Assembly: GCA_021399435.1 (NCBI GenBank)
Contig: JAJTUP010000074.1
Coordinates: 186,001-250,000, forward strand
Length of the DNA: 64,000 nt
Source of the DNA: Diaporthe sp. PMI_573
Taxonomy: Eukaryota; Ascomycota; Sordariomycetes; Diaporthales; Diaporthaceae
Reading direction: 5' to 3'
Below the pieces are notes generated by a model, which made no database searches, was not told where the DNA came from, and saw nothing but the letters and a program-made list of their open reading frames with translations. How positions within the stretch are numbered: the stretch's first letter is position 1; the number at the start of each line of letters is the position of its first letter. Positions 11,310 through 21,855 of this stretch are shown in pieces. Position numbers and translations under genes: made by a program.

Positions 11310-14300
11310 ATGCTTCCCACCGGGAGGACGACTCTTGTCCTTCTTGCTTCACTCGGCGCCGTACCTGTCGACGCCACGCCGGCCATCTCGTTCCCCATCA
11401 ACTCCCAGGTGCCGCCTGTTGCAAGAATATCACAGCCATTCTCATACGTCTTTCCCTCCACCACATTCACCTCCTCGTCCGGGTCGCCGCTGTTCTACTC
11501 GCTAAAGGACCCTCCCTCCTGGCTCTCCATCGACAGCGACAACCGGAGACTCTACGGAACACCCCAGGATGCCGAGATTGCACCAGGAACGGTGGTCGGG
11601 GTGCCCATCGTCCTCGTGGCAACCGACTCTACCGGCTCGACACCCCTTTCTGTGACTCTGGTTGTTTCTCGCAGTCCCGGACCCGCCGTCCACGTCCCCG
11701 TCTCGGACCAGATACAGAAGTTTGGCCACTACTCCGAGCCGTCATCCATTCTGTTGTATCCAGACAGGGACTTCCTCTTCGCCTTCGCGCCAGATACCTT
11801 CATCGACACCCAGGTTCAGAGTCTCAACTACTATGCCGTGACCATCAACAACAGTCCCCTGCCAGCTTGGGTGTCTTTCGACGCGGGCACCCTGGCCTTT
11901 TCTGGAACAACGCCCCCCTTTGCCTCTCTGATAGAGCCGCCACAGACCTTCTCCCTGAAGCTCGTTGCGTCAGATGTCAAGGGTTTTTCTGCGGCCTCGA
12001 TCGCCTTCTCCATCGTGGTCGGAAGCCACGCCCTGACAGTAACCCAACCAAGAATCACCCTCAATGCCACTGTCGGGATATTTGTTTATTATGCTGGGCT
12101 GCTTGGAAGCGTCACGATCGATGGGCAGCCCGCATCCGTCAGCGACGTGCCCAGGGTTACAACGGAGAATCTGCCGCCGTGGCTTGTTTTCGACCCTTCC
12201 TCGTGGGCCATTGCCGGCACGCCCCCGGACACGGCACAGTCGACCTCATTTTCTATCATCATGGAAGACGAATTTGCAGACAAACTGAACATCACCTTTG
12301 ACGTCGTACTCGCAAAAGACACTGGTGGTCTTTTCCAAGGTAGCTTTCCAACTGTAAGCCTCGATCCCGGTGATCACTTGTCCTTTGACCTGAAGCCTTA
12401 TCTGTTTGATCCTTCTGGATCAGGGATCTCCGTCGAAATCCAGCCATCTACGCCATGGATAGTATTCGATCCTTCGTCTTTGGTCTTGTCAGGAGACGTG
12501 CCGACCTCCGCACCGAGTTCAGTCATTGAAGTTGTCTTCAACGCCTGGGCAGAGAATCGACGACTGAAGAGAGACGAGACGATACAGTCTCAGAAACTTA
12601 CTATTCAAATACTTTCTGATTCGGAGCCCACCACAGCATCAACTGGAGCATTGGTACCATGGTCCCCAACCACTTCTGCTTCGTCAACCGCCTCTGCAAC
12701 GCCTGGGAACCAGTCGGCACAGAACGCCACCACAAATGTAGTCCTGATCGCGATCCTCGTGCCCTTGATCCTGGGGCTCCTTTTCGCTATATGCTTCGGC
12801 TTCTGTTGCTACCGCCGGCGCCAGAGGCGCCTGTCACGCACTCCTCTGGAGGGCAAGGACAGCTGCGGCCCAGAGCCCACCAGCTACATCCACACTCAAG
12901 GCTATGACCCCGAAGCCTCGCGGCTGGACCTGAGCGAGCAGCATTTTGTCGGGCTCACGAGCTCGCCAGCTGAGAAGTGCAAACCACGGAAGCCGAGCAA
13001 TCTTCAAGCCGAGTACACTGGCTCCCCTGTTCCCGAAGCTCCGGCCCCGGCCCTGCCCATCATCGTTCACGATGCGCCAACGCATGATGCACTACCGAGC
13101 AAATATCGGGACCTGATGGCTCCTCTCCGCAACTTCCGAATCCCTCGCCTGAAACGAGGAAACACCCGGACTTCGAGTGATTCTTTCGACGAAGACGATG
13201 GCCGTGGTTTCAGCATGGACCACCCGCCTTCCATCACCCTGCGTCAGAGTCGACAGAGCTCTTTCCGTAGTGAAGTTGAGATCAGCATTCCTTCCCTGGA
13301 CGCGGATCACAGTCCCTTGCAAACACCAGAGGCGGCCTATGCCGGATCTGCAACACGCCCTGCAGGGAATAGCGGTCATTATCATGCCTCTCCTGCTACT
13401 CCGGTGGATCGTGGCCCTCCGCCGAGGAATCCAGCCAGGGTACACAGTGACCTCGGGAGCAGCGAAATCACGCCTATCAACGAATCGGAGCTCATCATTG
13501 AAAAGACCCGACCAGGACCAGGCGAGCCCAAGATGCGAGAACACCCCGCGCTCCGGCACGCCAAGTCACAGAGGTCCTTCCTCAGCTTCTCCTCCGCCGA
13601 TACTTTCAGGGGGACGCGCAGGCTCGCCGGCAAAGCCACGGCTTCTGCCAAGGGCGCGGCAAGCCTGGCCAGTGCCGCAGTGCAGCGCAAGACTCTGAAG
13701 GCCTGGGGCAAAGTACGCCTCCATGTTCATGATTCCCCCCATGCTAGGCAGGGCATATTCGACAATGTGACTCACAGCGGGACAGAGTTTGAGAAGTTTG
13801 GCCAGTTTGGCAGCAGCGGTGGGTACATGAGCCTGCGGGACCCCGGAGTACCTACTACTGTTCCGACCCCGCGGGTGGCCACCGCACCAGTAGCACTGAA
13901 TAGTGAGAGCCACAGGAGGCGGCAGTCGAGGATGAACGGGAGCATCGGCGGCGACAGCCGTAGCAGCAGGGCCATGTCTGTCGGGGCTGGTGAGAACAGA
14001 ATCAGCCGTGGCGATCCGGGCACGGTCCGTCGACGCCGTGGCAGTGGCTCGTACGACATACCACAGTTTCCCGCCACGTCCCCTCGGGGGTCGTACACGA
14101 GCCTCGGAATCACGGACTACGAGGGGCTTGTATCCAACTCGCCGTTTCACCCGTCAAGAGATAGTAGAGGGAGGGCGGCAGGAAGGCCACCGGCGCCCTC
14201 GTGGGCGACGACACAGATGCGGTTCTCGATGGCTTCCTCGATGGATCGGCCTTTCACGGCCAAGACAGCGCAGACAACACAGACCTTCAGCAGCATGAGG

Positions 14301-14606
14301 GACTCAAGAAACTGGGTCGTGCACCAAGTGAGTCCGATGGAGAGTCCGATGGAGAATCGCCTGGAGAGCCCGGTCCTCCCATCCCCGGGCTCTGGGGGGC
14401 CACAGCGTGGCGGGTTTAGTACTGCTACTGAGATGACGCCTACGAGGATGCAGCCGGCTGAACCATGGAAAAATGCTTCCTCGCGACAGGGCAGCGGTGG
14501 TGGCGCCGCCGCCACCACCGGTAATGAAATCAAGCGGAAAAGTGTGACGCAGTCAGGAAAGTCTGGGACAAGTAAGGGGTCTGATGGGCCACCTGCTTTC
14601 ATATGA
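11310..14606 (+). CDS. AXL2: Axl2-like cadherin-fold cell-polarity membrane protein, 1098 aa
   Basis: One long frame from the ATG at 11310. Residues 1-22 form a signal peptide. The ectodomain (to about 470) contains tandem cadherin-like/CADG repeats, each with P-x-W-(L/V)-x-(F/I)-D and (L/I)-x-G-T-P type cores: PPSWLSIDS with LYGTPQD, LPAWVSFDAGTLAFSGTTP, LPPWLVFDPSSWAIAGTPP, and TPWIVFDPSSLVLSGDVP. A Thr/Ser-rich stalk is followed by one membrane span at about 476-498 (VLIAILVPLILGLLFAICF) and a basic stop-transfer CCYRRRQRR. The ~600-residue cytoplasmic tail is Ser/Pro/Arg-rich and disordered. This is the architecture of yeast Axl2/Bud10, a plasma-membrane landmark for axial budding and septin organisation; filamentous fungal homologues act in polarity and septation. 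A second open frame at 11297-12301 is an out-of-frame shadow. Confidence 0.88.
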   Translation: MLPTGRTTLVLLASLGAVPVDATPAISFPINSQVPPVARISQPFSYVFPSTTFTSSSGSPLFYSLKDPPSWLSIDSDNRRLYGTPQDAEIAPGTVVGVPIVLVATDSTGSTPLSVTLVVSRSPGPAVHVPVSDQIQKFGHYSEPSSILLYPDRDFLFAFAPDTFIDTQVQSLNYYAVTINNSPLPAWVSFDAGTLAFSGTTPPFASLIEPPQTFSLKLVASDVKGFSAASIAFSIVVGSHALTVTQPRITLNATVGIFVYYAGLLGSVTIDGQPASVSDVPRVTTENLPPWLVFDPSSWAIAGTPPDTAQSTSFSIIMEDEFADKLNITFDVVLAKDTGGLFQGSFPTVSLDPGDHLSFDLKPYLFDPSGSGISVEIQPSTPWIVFDPSSLVLSGDVPTSAPSSVIEVVFNAWAENRRLKRDETIQSQKLTIQILSDSEPTTASTGALVPWSPTTSASSTASATPGNQSAQNATTNVVLIAILVPLILGLLFAICFGFCCYRRRQRRLSRTPLEGKDSCGPEPTSYIHTQGYDPEASRLDLSEQHFVGLTSSPAEKCKPRKPSNLQAEYTGSPVPEAPAPALPIIVHDAPTHDALPSKYRDLMAPLRNFRIPRLKRGNTRTSSDSFDEDDGRGFSMDHPPSITLRQSRQSSFRSEVEISIPSLDADHSPLQTPEAAYAGSATRPAGNSGHYHASPATPVDRGPPPRNPARVHSDLGSSEITPINESELIIEKTRPGPGEPKMREHPALRHAKSQRSFLSFSSADTFRGTRRLAGKATASAKGAASLASAAVQRKTLKAWGKVRLHVHDSPHARQGIFDNVTHSGTEFEKFGQFGSSGGYMSLRDPGVPTTVPTPRVATAPVALNSESHRRRQSRMNGSIGGDSRSSRAMSVGAGENRISRGDPGTVRRRRGSGSYDIPQFPATSPRGSYTSLGITDYEGLVSNSPFHPSRDSRGRAAGRPPAPSWATTQMRFSMASSMDRPFTAKTAQTTQTFSSMRDSRNWVVHQVSPMESPMENRLESPVLPSPGSGGPQRGGFSTATEMTPTRMQPAEPWKNASSRQGSGGGAAATTGNEIKRKSVTQSGKSGTSKGSDGPPAFI

Positions 14607-17600
14607 TCAATGAGTACTACATAGTTGTTTAATACAGTGGTGATTTGTTCAAGGTGGTCATGAATAACTCCTGGCTATTTTAATACATGCTGCCGTCTTA
14701 CCCTAGTGCCTCTTTCCGCTAGGATCACAGGTTGGTGTACTTGCATCGTTTAGCTGTGACTTTGGGTACAATGGCTTCGCGGGCAAGCGAGATGATGTCT
14801 GTGTGACATATAAGTCAAGCTTATTTTGTCTTCGCAGATGCATGAAAATCAAAGCCGCCCATTGGGCAGGAAATGAACACACTTGACACTAACTAGAAAA
14901 ATGCCCTCTGCCGAGCCAGTGACCTGTTTAGCCACGATGACTTCACACTCTCACAGCTTTCGAAGCCGGCATGACAATTCGTTTCCCGACCCCTGGTGGC
15001 ACTGTGAAGGCCGAGACCTGAGTATCATTGCTTCCTCTATGACGCCATACACCTATCGTAGTAGACCAGTTTAAACAAAGCATGAGGTTTGTCGAGATTG
15101 CCGGGGGCCGCGGCCTGAACACCAGATTAAGTTGGTACTGAGAAAGCAAGCTCCACGCTCAAATGCCGTGGCCCAAGACGAGTGTATCTGTCGGCAGTTT
15201 CGATAAGATGGTAAGGCACGTGGGAGGCTCAAGGCTTGGAATTGTCCTGGGCAGACCCCCAATGCAACCTTGAAAAGGTGCACCGCGGGTAGATGGCCGA
15301 GGGATGCACGGATCTAAAACGGGACATCATATCCGCACCCCGACGACACCACCATCGCCGTCCATCGGGATTAGGGACGGGGCAGTCTTGGAAAGGGGCC
15401 CGGGGAAATGGCCGAGTGTCACACCGGGGATTGACTGCGTGATCGATCGGGACATCAGGGCTGTCTCGGCATGGCCCTTTCTGGCAGACCTTCCACTGTG
15501 TCAAGATCGACTCCGCAAGTTTAAATGTCTCCCCTATCTTCCGGATCTATCTAATACTGCCAAGCGCCCATATCCTTGGCCATCCACCATGATCTAGACA
15601 GGCCGAGAATCAGAATGCGGGTCTCCCCATCTGATGATCCTACTCTGTCCAGATCTGGTCAATACCGACAGGTAAGCGTGCGGTATTTTACTTCGTCCGA
15701 GGCACACTTTCTGGGCTCGGTTCAAGGCGATCCGCAAACGATCCCGATTGGGACGTGCCCATTTCCAGCGCTGCCTCATCGGCGGATATATGCCCCTAAA
15801 TAAGTGGTAATACGCGTAGTTGCTCCTGATGGTGCACACCGTGTGTACATGAAGTTCCCTCTGTACAAGGCGACTTCGTCACCAGACCATCCCTCTGCGC
15901 AGAGTCGTATCGCATGTCTTGTCTGGTGATGGCCTCAACCTCGTATCTGCTCATGACCGGATTTAGATTTATTCCAAGCCTCAAGGCAGCCCTTACAAGT
16001 TAGACTGAGTCTGAAAGTGGCAAGCTGAGTAACTAGGTGTGTTGCGTAAGAGCTGGGATAAATCGTACCGGGTGAAGTCTGCTCCGTGATTACAGCTCTT
16101 GGGAGTCCTGAAATAACCTTTGTTATCAACAGTGGAATCCCGAGCAAACCTATGCGGAAGGTCGGTGCATCTTGGTCATTTTACAGGGCATTAGTTCCAA
16201 AAGCAGGAAAGCTTGCAATTTTGGCACTGTGGGCCAAGAGGTCGAGATATTTACTTGACCTTTCGGTTGAGTGTCAGAAATGATTATTTCGTCAGACTAG
16301 TAGTTCTCAAACATAATTAGTGTTGCGTTTTTATAGCTCCTATCGGTTCGAAGAATAAGAAGGTCAAGTTGACCATTGGTTTGTGAATTCCGCCCCTACA
16401 CAGAAGAACTTGACATTTAGAATGGCTGTGAGTGAAGGGCTTGATATCGGAAAAATGAGAAATCATGGTAGAATCCTCCCAGATAAAATGTCACAGCCGC
16501 ACTTGACCCTGTCCGCAGCGGTCTTCTCATATATGTACCTGCTTGTTCTGGCAGAAGGTCAACGGTCATACCCGCATAATGTTACCGCGCCAGGGCATAA
16601 AGATGTTTGCTCCACTTGGATTAATGTATACAAATTTGATCTAGTATAAGCCTCGCATAAATCAGTACAAGAACAGTTTTGTCTGGACTGAAATGGGCTC
16701 CTATAAAAGTTTTATTGGGCAATGCGCAGTTAGAAGCGCAATTGCGCCCACGGAGAGGCGTAGAACAAAAGGTCACCTCTGTACAGTATGCATGTTCAGA
16801 TAAAACGGAATCTTGGCCATCTTAATTTCAACAGAGGGCCTTTCCTGGCTTACTTGGACGATATCTTGCCTTTTCGGTCCGAAGCACACGAGGAAAGTAC
16901 CTAGGGAAGCCGGGTGTCGGGTGCCACTCTTTTTGATCAGGTTTCCTTGTACAAAAGAGGCATAAAGCGACTTCTCCAAACAAGATCATCTATACAACAT
17001 CAAAGCTCCTGTCAGCCATGCATTCCTCAGATACCTCGTAGCTAGAAACAATCATATGCCCGTGCTCACCCACGGGTTGACGCACTGGCCTCCCGTATCA
17101 ATCTTGACAGTTGCCAAGTAGGCTCTTGAATCTTCTGACTCGGCGAGAGCGCATGTGGTGGACTGCGTGCAAGTCCAGCCCCTGGAGGGGTGACAGCCAA
17201 GCTCCCGTGCGACGTCGTGATGGTGGAGTGCGACCTTGGAGCACTTATGTAGTGGAGAGACTGCAACACATCGATCGGGATTCCACGGGTTGATGAGTCA
17301 GCTGACACGGCCACTGAGGTTATTGCGGTACGTGGCTGTTAAACTCCCTCATTCTTATTACCTGTTTGGCAGAGATGGTGTGGAGGGTTGAGAAGCCGTT
17401 GGTGAAAAATCTCCGAACCTGACGGACGGGAATCGGAATGCAGGAACGTTGATTGCTGCTCTCTTGTCTGGATTGCATGCACCGATTATACTACTTGATG
17501 CGGACTAATAATCGCTAATGGCTTACCGGGCCACATTTCCGAACAATAACCATATTGCATAGAGATCCACTCACACCGGCGGGTGGATGTCAAATACGCA

Positions 17601-18150
17601 CATCGCGTGCTGCACATTTATGAACTGCTAGTCAAAAGCAGTACAGCAATGGCCACCTTACAGCTTGGCCTTCTCGGCCTTCCTAGTCACGAAACTGGAC
17701 ACATGGGTATGACTCTGACTCGTCTGTGTGTGTGTCGATGGCTTCGTCCGCAATGGCGCGTAGGATTGGATGTAAGGTGCTGGCATACCTGACCAAGTTT
17801 TGTCCGTGTTCTGCATGCTAAAGCTTGGGTTTTCGAAAGAGGTCACCGTCGTGATGGATCCATTCAATTAATTCCTTGTTGCTCAGATGATCTCCGGCGC
17901 AATTCTGTCTCAGTGTCCATATCGTGGCAATATTGAATGTAACACATGAGTCTTCATGGGGACGCATTCAGCGGAGTTCTCTCCTGGAAATGGTACTGGC
18001 CACCGTCGGTATGCATGGTGACCCGGGCACCAGTTGTCTTCGGTTGTCCTATATGAATGAGTTGGGACCGTTACGAGTTTACCAAATCTTCACGAGCTTT
18101 CTCCATCTTCCTACACTGTTTTCCTTATTGAATCAGCAGCATCTCGTGGC
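14607..18150. other. Gene-poor region, no gene seen
   Basis: About 3.5 kb after the Axl2-like gene. Open frames are short (under 100 codons), on all frames, without domain signatures. Base composition becomes less GC-rich beyond 15.9 kb. It may hold decayed transposon sequence, but I could not recognise a family by eye. Confidence 0.45.
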
Positions 18151-18689
18151 ATGATGCTTAAGCACCTGGTTGCTATTTGTTTGAGCCTCGCCTCTCTGCT
18201 GGCTGCCATACCATTGGAGCCAACCATCCGCAGTGACAATGGGGTATCCGGTGATGCGAGCACTGCTTCTCTGAGCTGTGGGTCTCAGTACATCTCCTGC
18301 TGTACAGACGATTCTTCAGCGTGCAACTTGGCATTAGGCTGGGAGGGTGACCTGGGTAAGTAATCTTCCCGACCACCATCTTATTCTCCCTGCTAATGTA
18401 CATGGCTTTCTCCCAGTTGGCGGCTCCGTTGACTTTGGCAACAAGACCAACCATGGCAAAGGGGCAAATGTAAACAAGCGAGACTTTGGTCTATGTCAAG
18501 GAAATAATAATTTCGTTCTTTGTTGCGGTCCTCCTCCATCCTATCAGGTAATTCTGCTCCTTGTTGCCGGCCTGTAATTCCTATCTAGGTGCTGACCATC
18601 ATGAGTAGGTGGGAAGTATCAACATCAACATCAATATAAATCTCTGCGGCACGGTCAAACCCAAGCTGAGACGACGCGCCTCCTTATAA
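18151..18689 (+). CDS. Hydrophobin-like small secreted cysteine-rich protein, 138 aa
   Basis: Three exons: 18151..18355, 18417..18547 and 18609..18689. Introns 18356-18416 (GTAAGT...CAG) and 18548-18608 (GTAATT...TAG) keep one frame. Residues 1-19 form a signal peptide. The mature part has exactly eight cysteines in the hydrophobin order C-CC-C-C-CC-C: CGSQYISCC, then a Cys six residues later, then after about 36 residues LCQGNNNFVLCC, and a final Cys after 19 residues. The C-terminal half matches class I hydrophobin spacing. The first half is unusual because the fourth Cys sits only six residues after the CC pair. Hydrophobins self-assemble at air-water interfaces and coat hyphae and spores. 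The gene is isolated in a gene-poor stretch and lies about 500 bp before retroposon copy A. It could instead be a related cysteine-rich effector-type protein. Confidence 0.7.
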
Positions 18690-20262
18690 TATTTCTTACA
18701 TGTCAATACTTGATATTACTTTCACTTGTAGATATCTATCTCTCCCCATCTCTATTGATCTCAGAGTGGCTTCCCGCTCCCTTGATATCATCTACTGTTA
18801 TTCAATAACTCAAGAGACTACAAGGAGGAGGGGGAAATGAAGGGACTGATTACCTGAAGCTCCATATTGTTTGTGGATTGATTTTCATTTGGAGACGACC
18901 CGTTCGATTCACTCTTTCTCATCAACTGAGAGTCGAACATACATATCATGTCATGGCATATTAGTGGCATAATGGTGACATTCTGTCTATAAAAACCTAT
19001 AATACCATAATTAAACAATACTGGCTGGCATGGGGCATTGTCTTCCTCATACCAGAGAACAAAGAGCTTGTGTCTCGCGATAGCTTCGACCTTAACGTGT
19101 TGAGAGCTTGTCAACAGCACCAGCGCAAATAGAGACTCGGCACAGCTCCATACTAAGACTTATAGTGCAAAATAGTCGCATCTAACAGAACACCCACATT
19201 TTATATAGGGACCGCGTCGAGACGATTTTGGTCTTCGCCATATGACTGATTGCCCCTATTAGTCTTGGGCTACTTGTGTCGACAGTCTATGGCGCCGCCA
19301 GAGGCGGTTCTCACTAGCCTTGTCTGTGCAGCTGTCACAAGGCTGTCTATGTTTTCTGGGCCACGTGCTACAATCGTATTCTAAACCCACTCTTTTCGGC
19401 ATTGTTTTTAGAAAAAAAGGCTTCGGCCACACTGTGTTTTTATCAACTGTTTATTGGTCTGTCTGCTGTCTGCTCAACCTTCCGACTGCTCTTTTTTAGT
19501 CTATGGCGCCGCCAAAAGCGGTCTCGCTAGCCTCGTCTGTGCGGCTGTCACAAGGCTGTCAATATTTTTTGGGCCACGTGCCACAGACAATCGTATTCTG
19601 AACCTACTGTTATCGGCATTGTTTTTTTTTTTAAACGCTGGGTGTTTAAGCGTTTACCACTGTATGAAGGGACCGCCTACATACTGCTTAAGAAGCGTAC
19701 GTATACGGATTAAAAACGAAACTACCTAACAGAACACTGGTTTGCAGAAGATTGGAAAGTCACTGTTTAAAGCCTTGTATAGCGAATCTCGCTGTTATTA
19801 TCGATAAGACACATTGTTCCTTGTTCTTATAGGACACTTATTGCCGTTTCAGCTTAGTAGAGGAACTCAAAGAATACAAATAGTCCATACTGGAGAACAA
19901 TTCTTGCCTCCGCAAGAGATTTACGTCAATGGGTGCAATATAGCTAAGCCCAAAAGCAACAGCGGGGAGCGTGAAATCTGTTGTTCAATACCAACATCGG
20001 TGAGCAATTTTGATTCTCAGCCCAGTTTGCCCCGAGACCTTGAAGTCGGGACAATCATCAACACTACGACGTGGCCTTGGTAGGTCGGACCGTTACGGGT
20101 CAAGCAAGAAGAATTGGGATTCAAAGGCCCTTCTATGCCACTTTCATAAAAGTTGCGAAGCCCAGGGAGGTTAACGACCAAATACAACAGGCGCGGCAGG
20201 AAGGAGTATCTTATATTGTGTCAGTACCCGAATTCCACACGCAGTCTCCAATCTTTCCGCCC
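18690..20262. other. AT-richer intergenic region containing retroposon copy A
   Basis: About 1.6 kb between the hydrophobin-like gene and the end of the 500-aa protein gene. Apart from the repeat at 19182-19737 no coding sequence is supported. The open frame at 19454-19729 lies inside the repeat. Confidence 0.5.
19182..19737 (+). mobile_element. Retroposon copy A (532 bp) with 12-bp target-site duplication
   Basis: The element spans 19194-19725 and is flanked by identical direct repeats CTAACAGAACAC at 19182-19193 and 19726-19737. It begins with a segment (tatatagggaccgcgtcg) shared with copy B and ends in ggattaaaaacgaaac, the 3' end shared with copies B, C and D. Inside are two copies of a ~115-base unit beginning agtctatggcgccgcca (from 19284 and 19498), separated by a ~110-base insert also found in fragment E, then a T-run and a cassette reading gggtgtttaagcgtttacca. 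No long open frame is present. Fits a SINE or the 3' end of a LINE. Confidence 0.75.
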
Positions 20263-21855
20263 TCACTTATATAGGACAGGTGGTCTCCTAGGCAACTCAG
20301 GCTTCCAGTCCTCCTCCTCGCTGCTATCATCACTGTCCTCGCTCTCCTCATCGGCCGCCTTCTTCGGGTTCTTCATATACTTCCGGGACCAGCCGTCCCA
20401 GGACTTGGCAGCCCTAGCCGTCGCCTCCCGGAGGTCCTCAGTGACCTTTCGGATCTGCCACTGTTCGAAAGCACAGGTAGGTGCTCATCAGCTTCCAATC
20501 AATCGATCAGAGCAGGTGGGTGAATTCAGACTTGGAGGAATGAAACTTACAGCGACATCCTGCTCGGCATCAGGCACCTCGCGGTGCTCCGGCGACCACC
20601 CCATGCTCGCCAGCACCTCAGCCTCCCCAAGCACATATCCGGCGGGGCCCAGGCTGGGGAACGCGTCCGGGTTGCGCCTGTGGCAGGCCTCCTCGACATA
20701 GCGCCTCATCAGGTCCATCGCCGGGCTAGGCTGGAACACCATCTGGATCGTCTTGTCCTTGTCTTCTTCTTCCTTCTTCTTCTTATTCTTAGCTCCGCCC
20801 TTCTCGTTCATTTGGTGATCGTCATTGCCGTCCCGTGCCACGGGACCAGCCCCAGTGCTGCCGTCGACCGTGTGCGACCTGCGAAGCGCCATTACGCCGT
20901 CGTGTCCCTGATACGCAGAATAACCGCCCTGTGCTGCGGGTCTCAACTTATCCACGACCTTGTTCGCCGTCATCCACGCACTAGCATTGACGGCCATCCA
21001 CACCATATTAACCTCGCTAAGCCCGCCAAAGACAGGGATGACGAGGTCAATAGTAAACGTGATGGGCAGCAACGCGGTCCCGATCCAAAAGTCCCGCCTG
21101 GTCCGGCTCCTGGTCCGGCTCAGCTCCCCCCTGACGCTGTGGAACATGTCGTCCGCGGACTGCGCGCGTGGGCCCCCCTGGGGGTGAACCAGGACGAGGC
21201 TCCTGACCGACCTGCGCGGGACGCGCGAGAGGAAGGTCACGTCCGCAGGCTTGATCATGCTCAGGACCCAGACGGCGCCCCGGATAGACGCGCTCTGCAT
21301 CCCGCCCAGGGACACGACCCTGCCGTTGTACGTCTTTGCCTTCCTGACCTCCTGCTGCCACCGGCGCACGGCCTTGTCCCGCTTGCGCTCCTTGGTGCTC
21401 TTGTCGGTTGGTTTCAGCAGGTCTGGCGCCGGCGGCATGTACAGCATGTATCGCTGGGGGACATCCTGAACGACTCCATTCTTGAGCGGCTGGGGTAAGG
21501 GAATCATGTACGCCATGACCCGTGTCGTGTCCCGCGAGTATTGAATGTCTGGGAGGGCGAGGGCGCCCGACATTTGTGCTTCTTGGGGTGCTGCGGCAAA
21601 TGAGACCTGCTTGGGCGGCGTCCGAACCTGGGCCGCTGCCCGGTTCTCTTGCTGCCCCTCATGATTCCACTCGGCCTGGAGCTTCCTCGCCAATTTCTCG
21701 TCGTCAGTAGCCGGCGGCCCTGACCCGGTGGCCGTGGACGTATTGTGACGGTATTCTGCTCGGCCTTGTTCCTCGTCTTCCCACTCGGTCTGTAGCATTC
21801 TTGCAAGCTTCTCATCGTCGGCCGTCGACGGCAGATGCTCTTCGAATTTGGACAT
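20263..21855 (-). CDS. Conserved fungal protein of unknown function, 500 aa
   Basis: Two exons: 21855..20551 (435 codons) and 20460..20263 (65 codons plus stop). The phase-0 intron has GTAAGT and CAG ends. Near the N-terminus a motif occurs twice, DDEKLARMLQTEW (about 13-25) and DDEKLARKLQAEW (about 51-63). These amphipathic acidic helices resemble ubiquitin-interacting motifs. The middle region is basic, with a hydrophobic segment DFWIGTALLPITFTIDLVI followed by VFGG and MVWMAVNASAW (about 262-300) that could associate with a membrane. After this come a Lys-rich patch and a C-terminal acidic EESEDSDDSSEEEDW stretch. I do not recognise a named family; the hydrophobic block is the kind of segment conserved in fungal proteins of unknown function. 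The plus-strand open frame 20584-21498 is its shadow. Confidence 0.75.

Noticed and set aside
11297..12301. 334-codon frame overlapping the Axl2-like gene
   Set aside because: Arg/His-rich shadow of the real frame, ending where codon bias of the true gene continues.
19454..19729. 91-codon frame within retroposon copy A
   Set aside because: Lies across the two repeat units and the T-run; the frame is not kept in copies B and D, so it is not a gene.
20584..21498. 304-codon plus-strand frame
   Set aside because: Antisense shadow of the 500-aa protein gene, which has sensible exons and splice sites.
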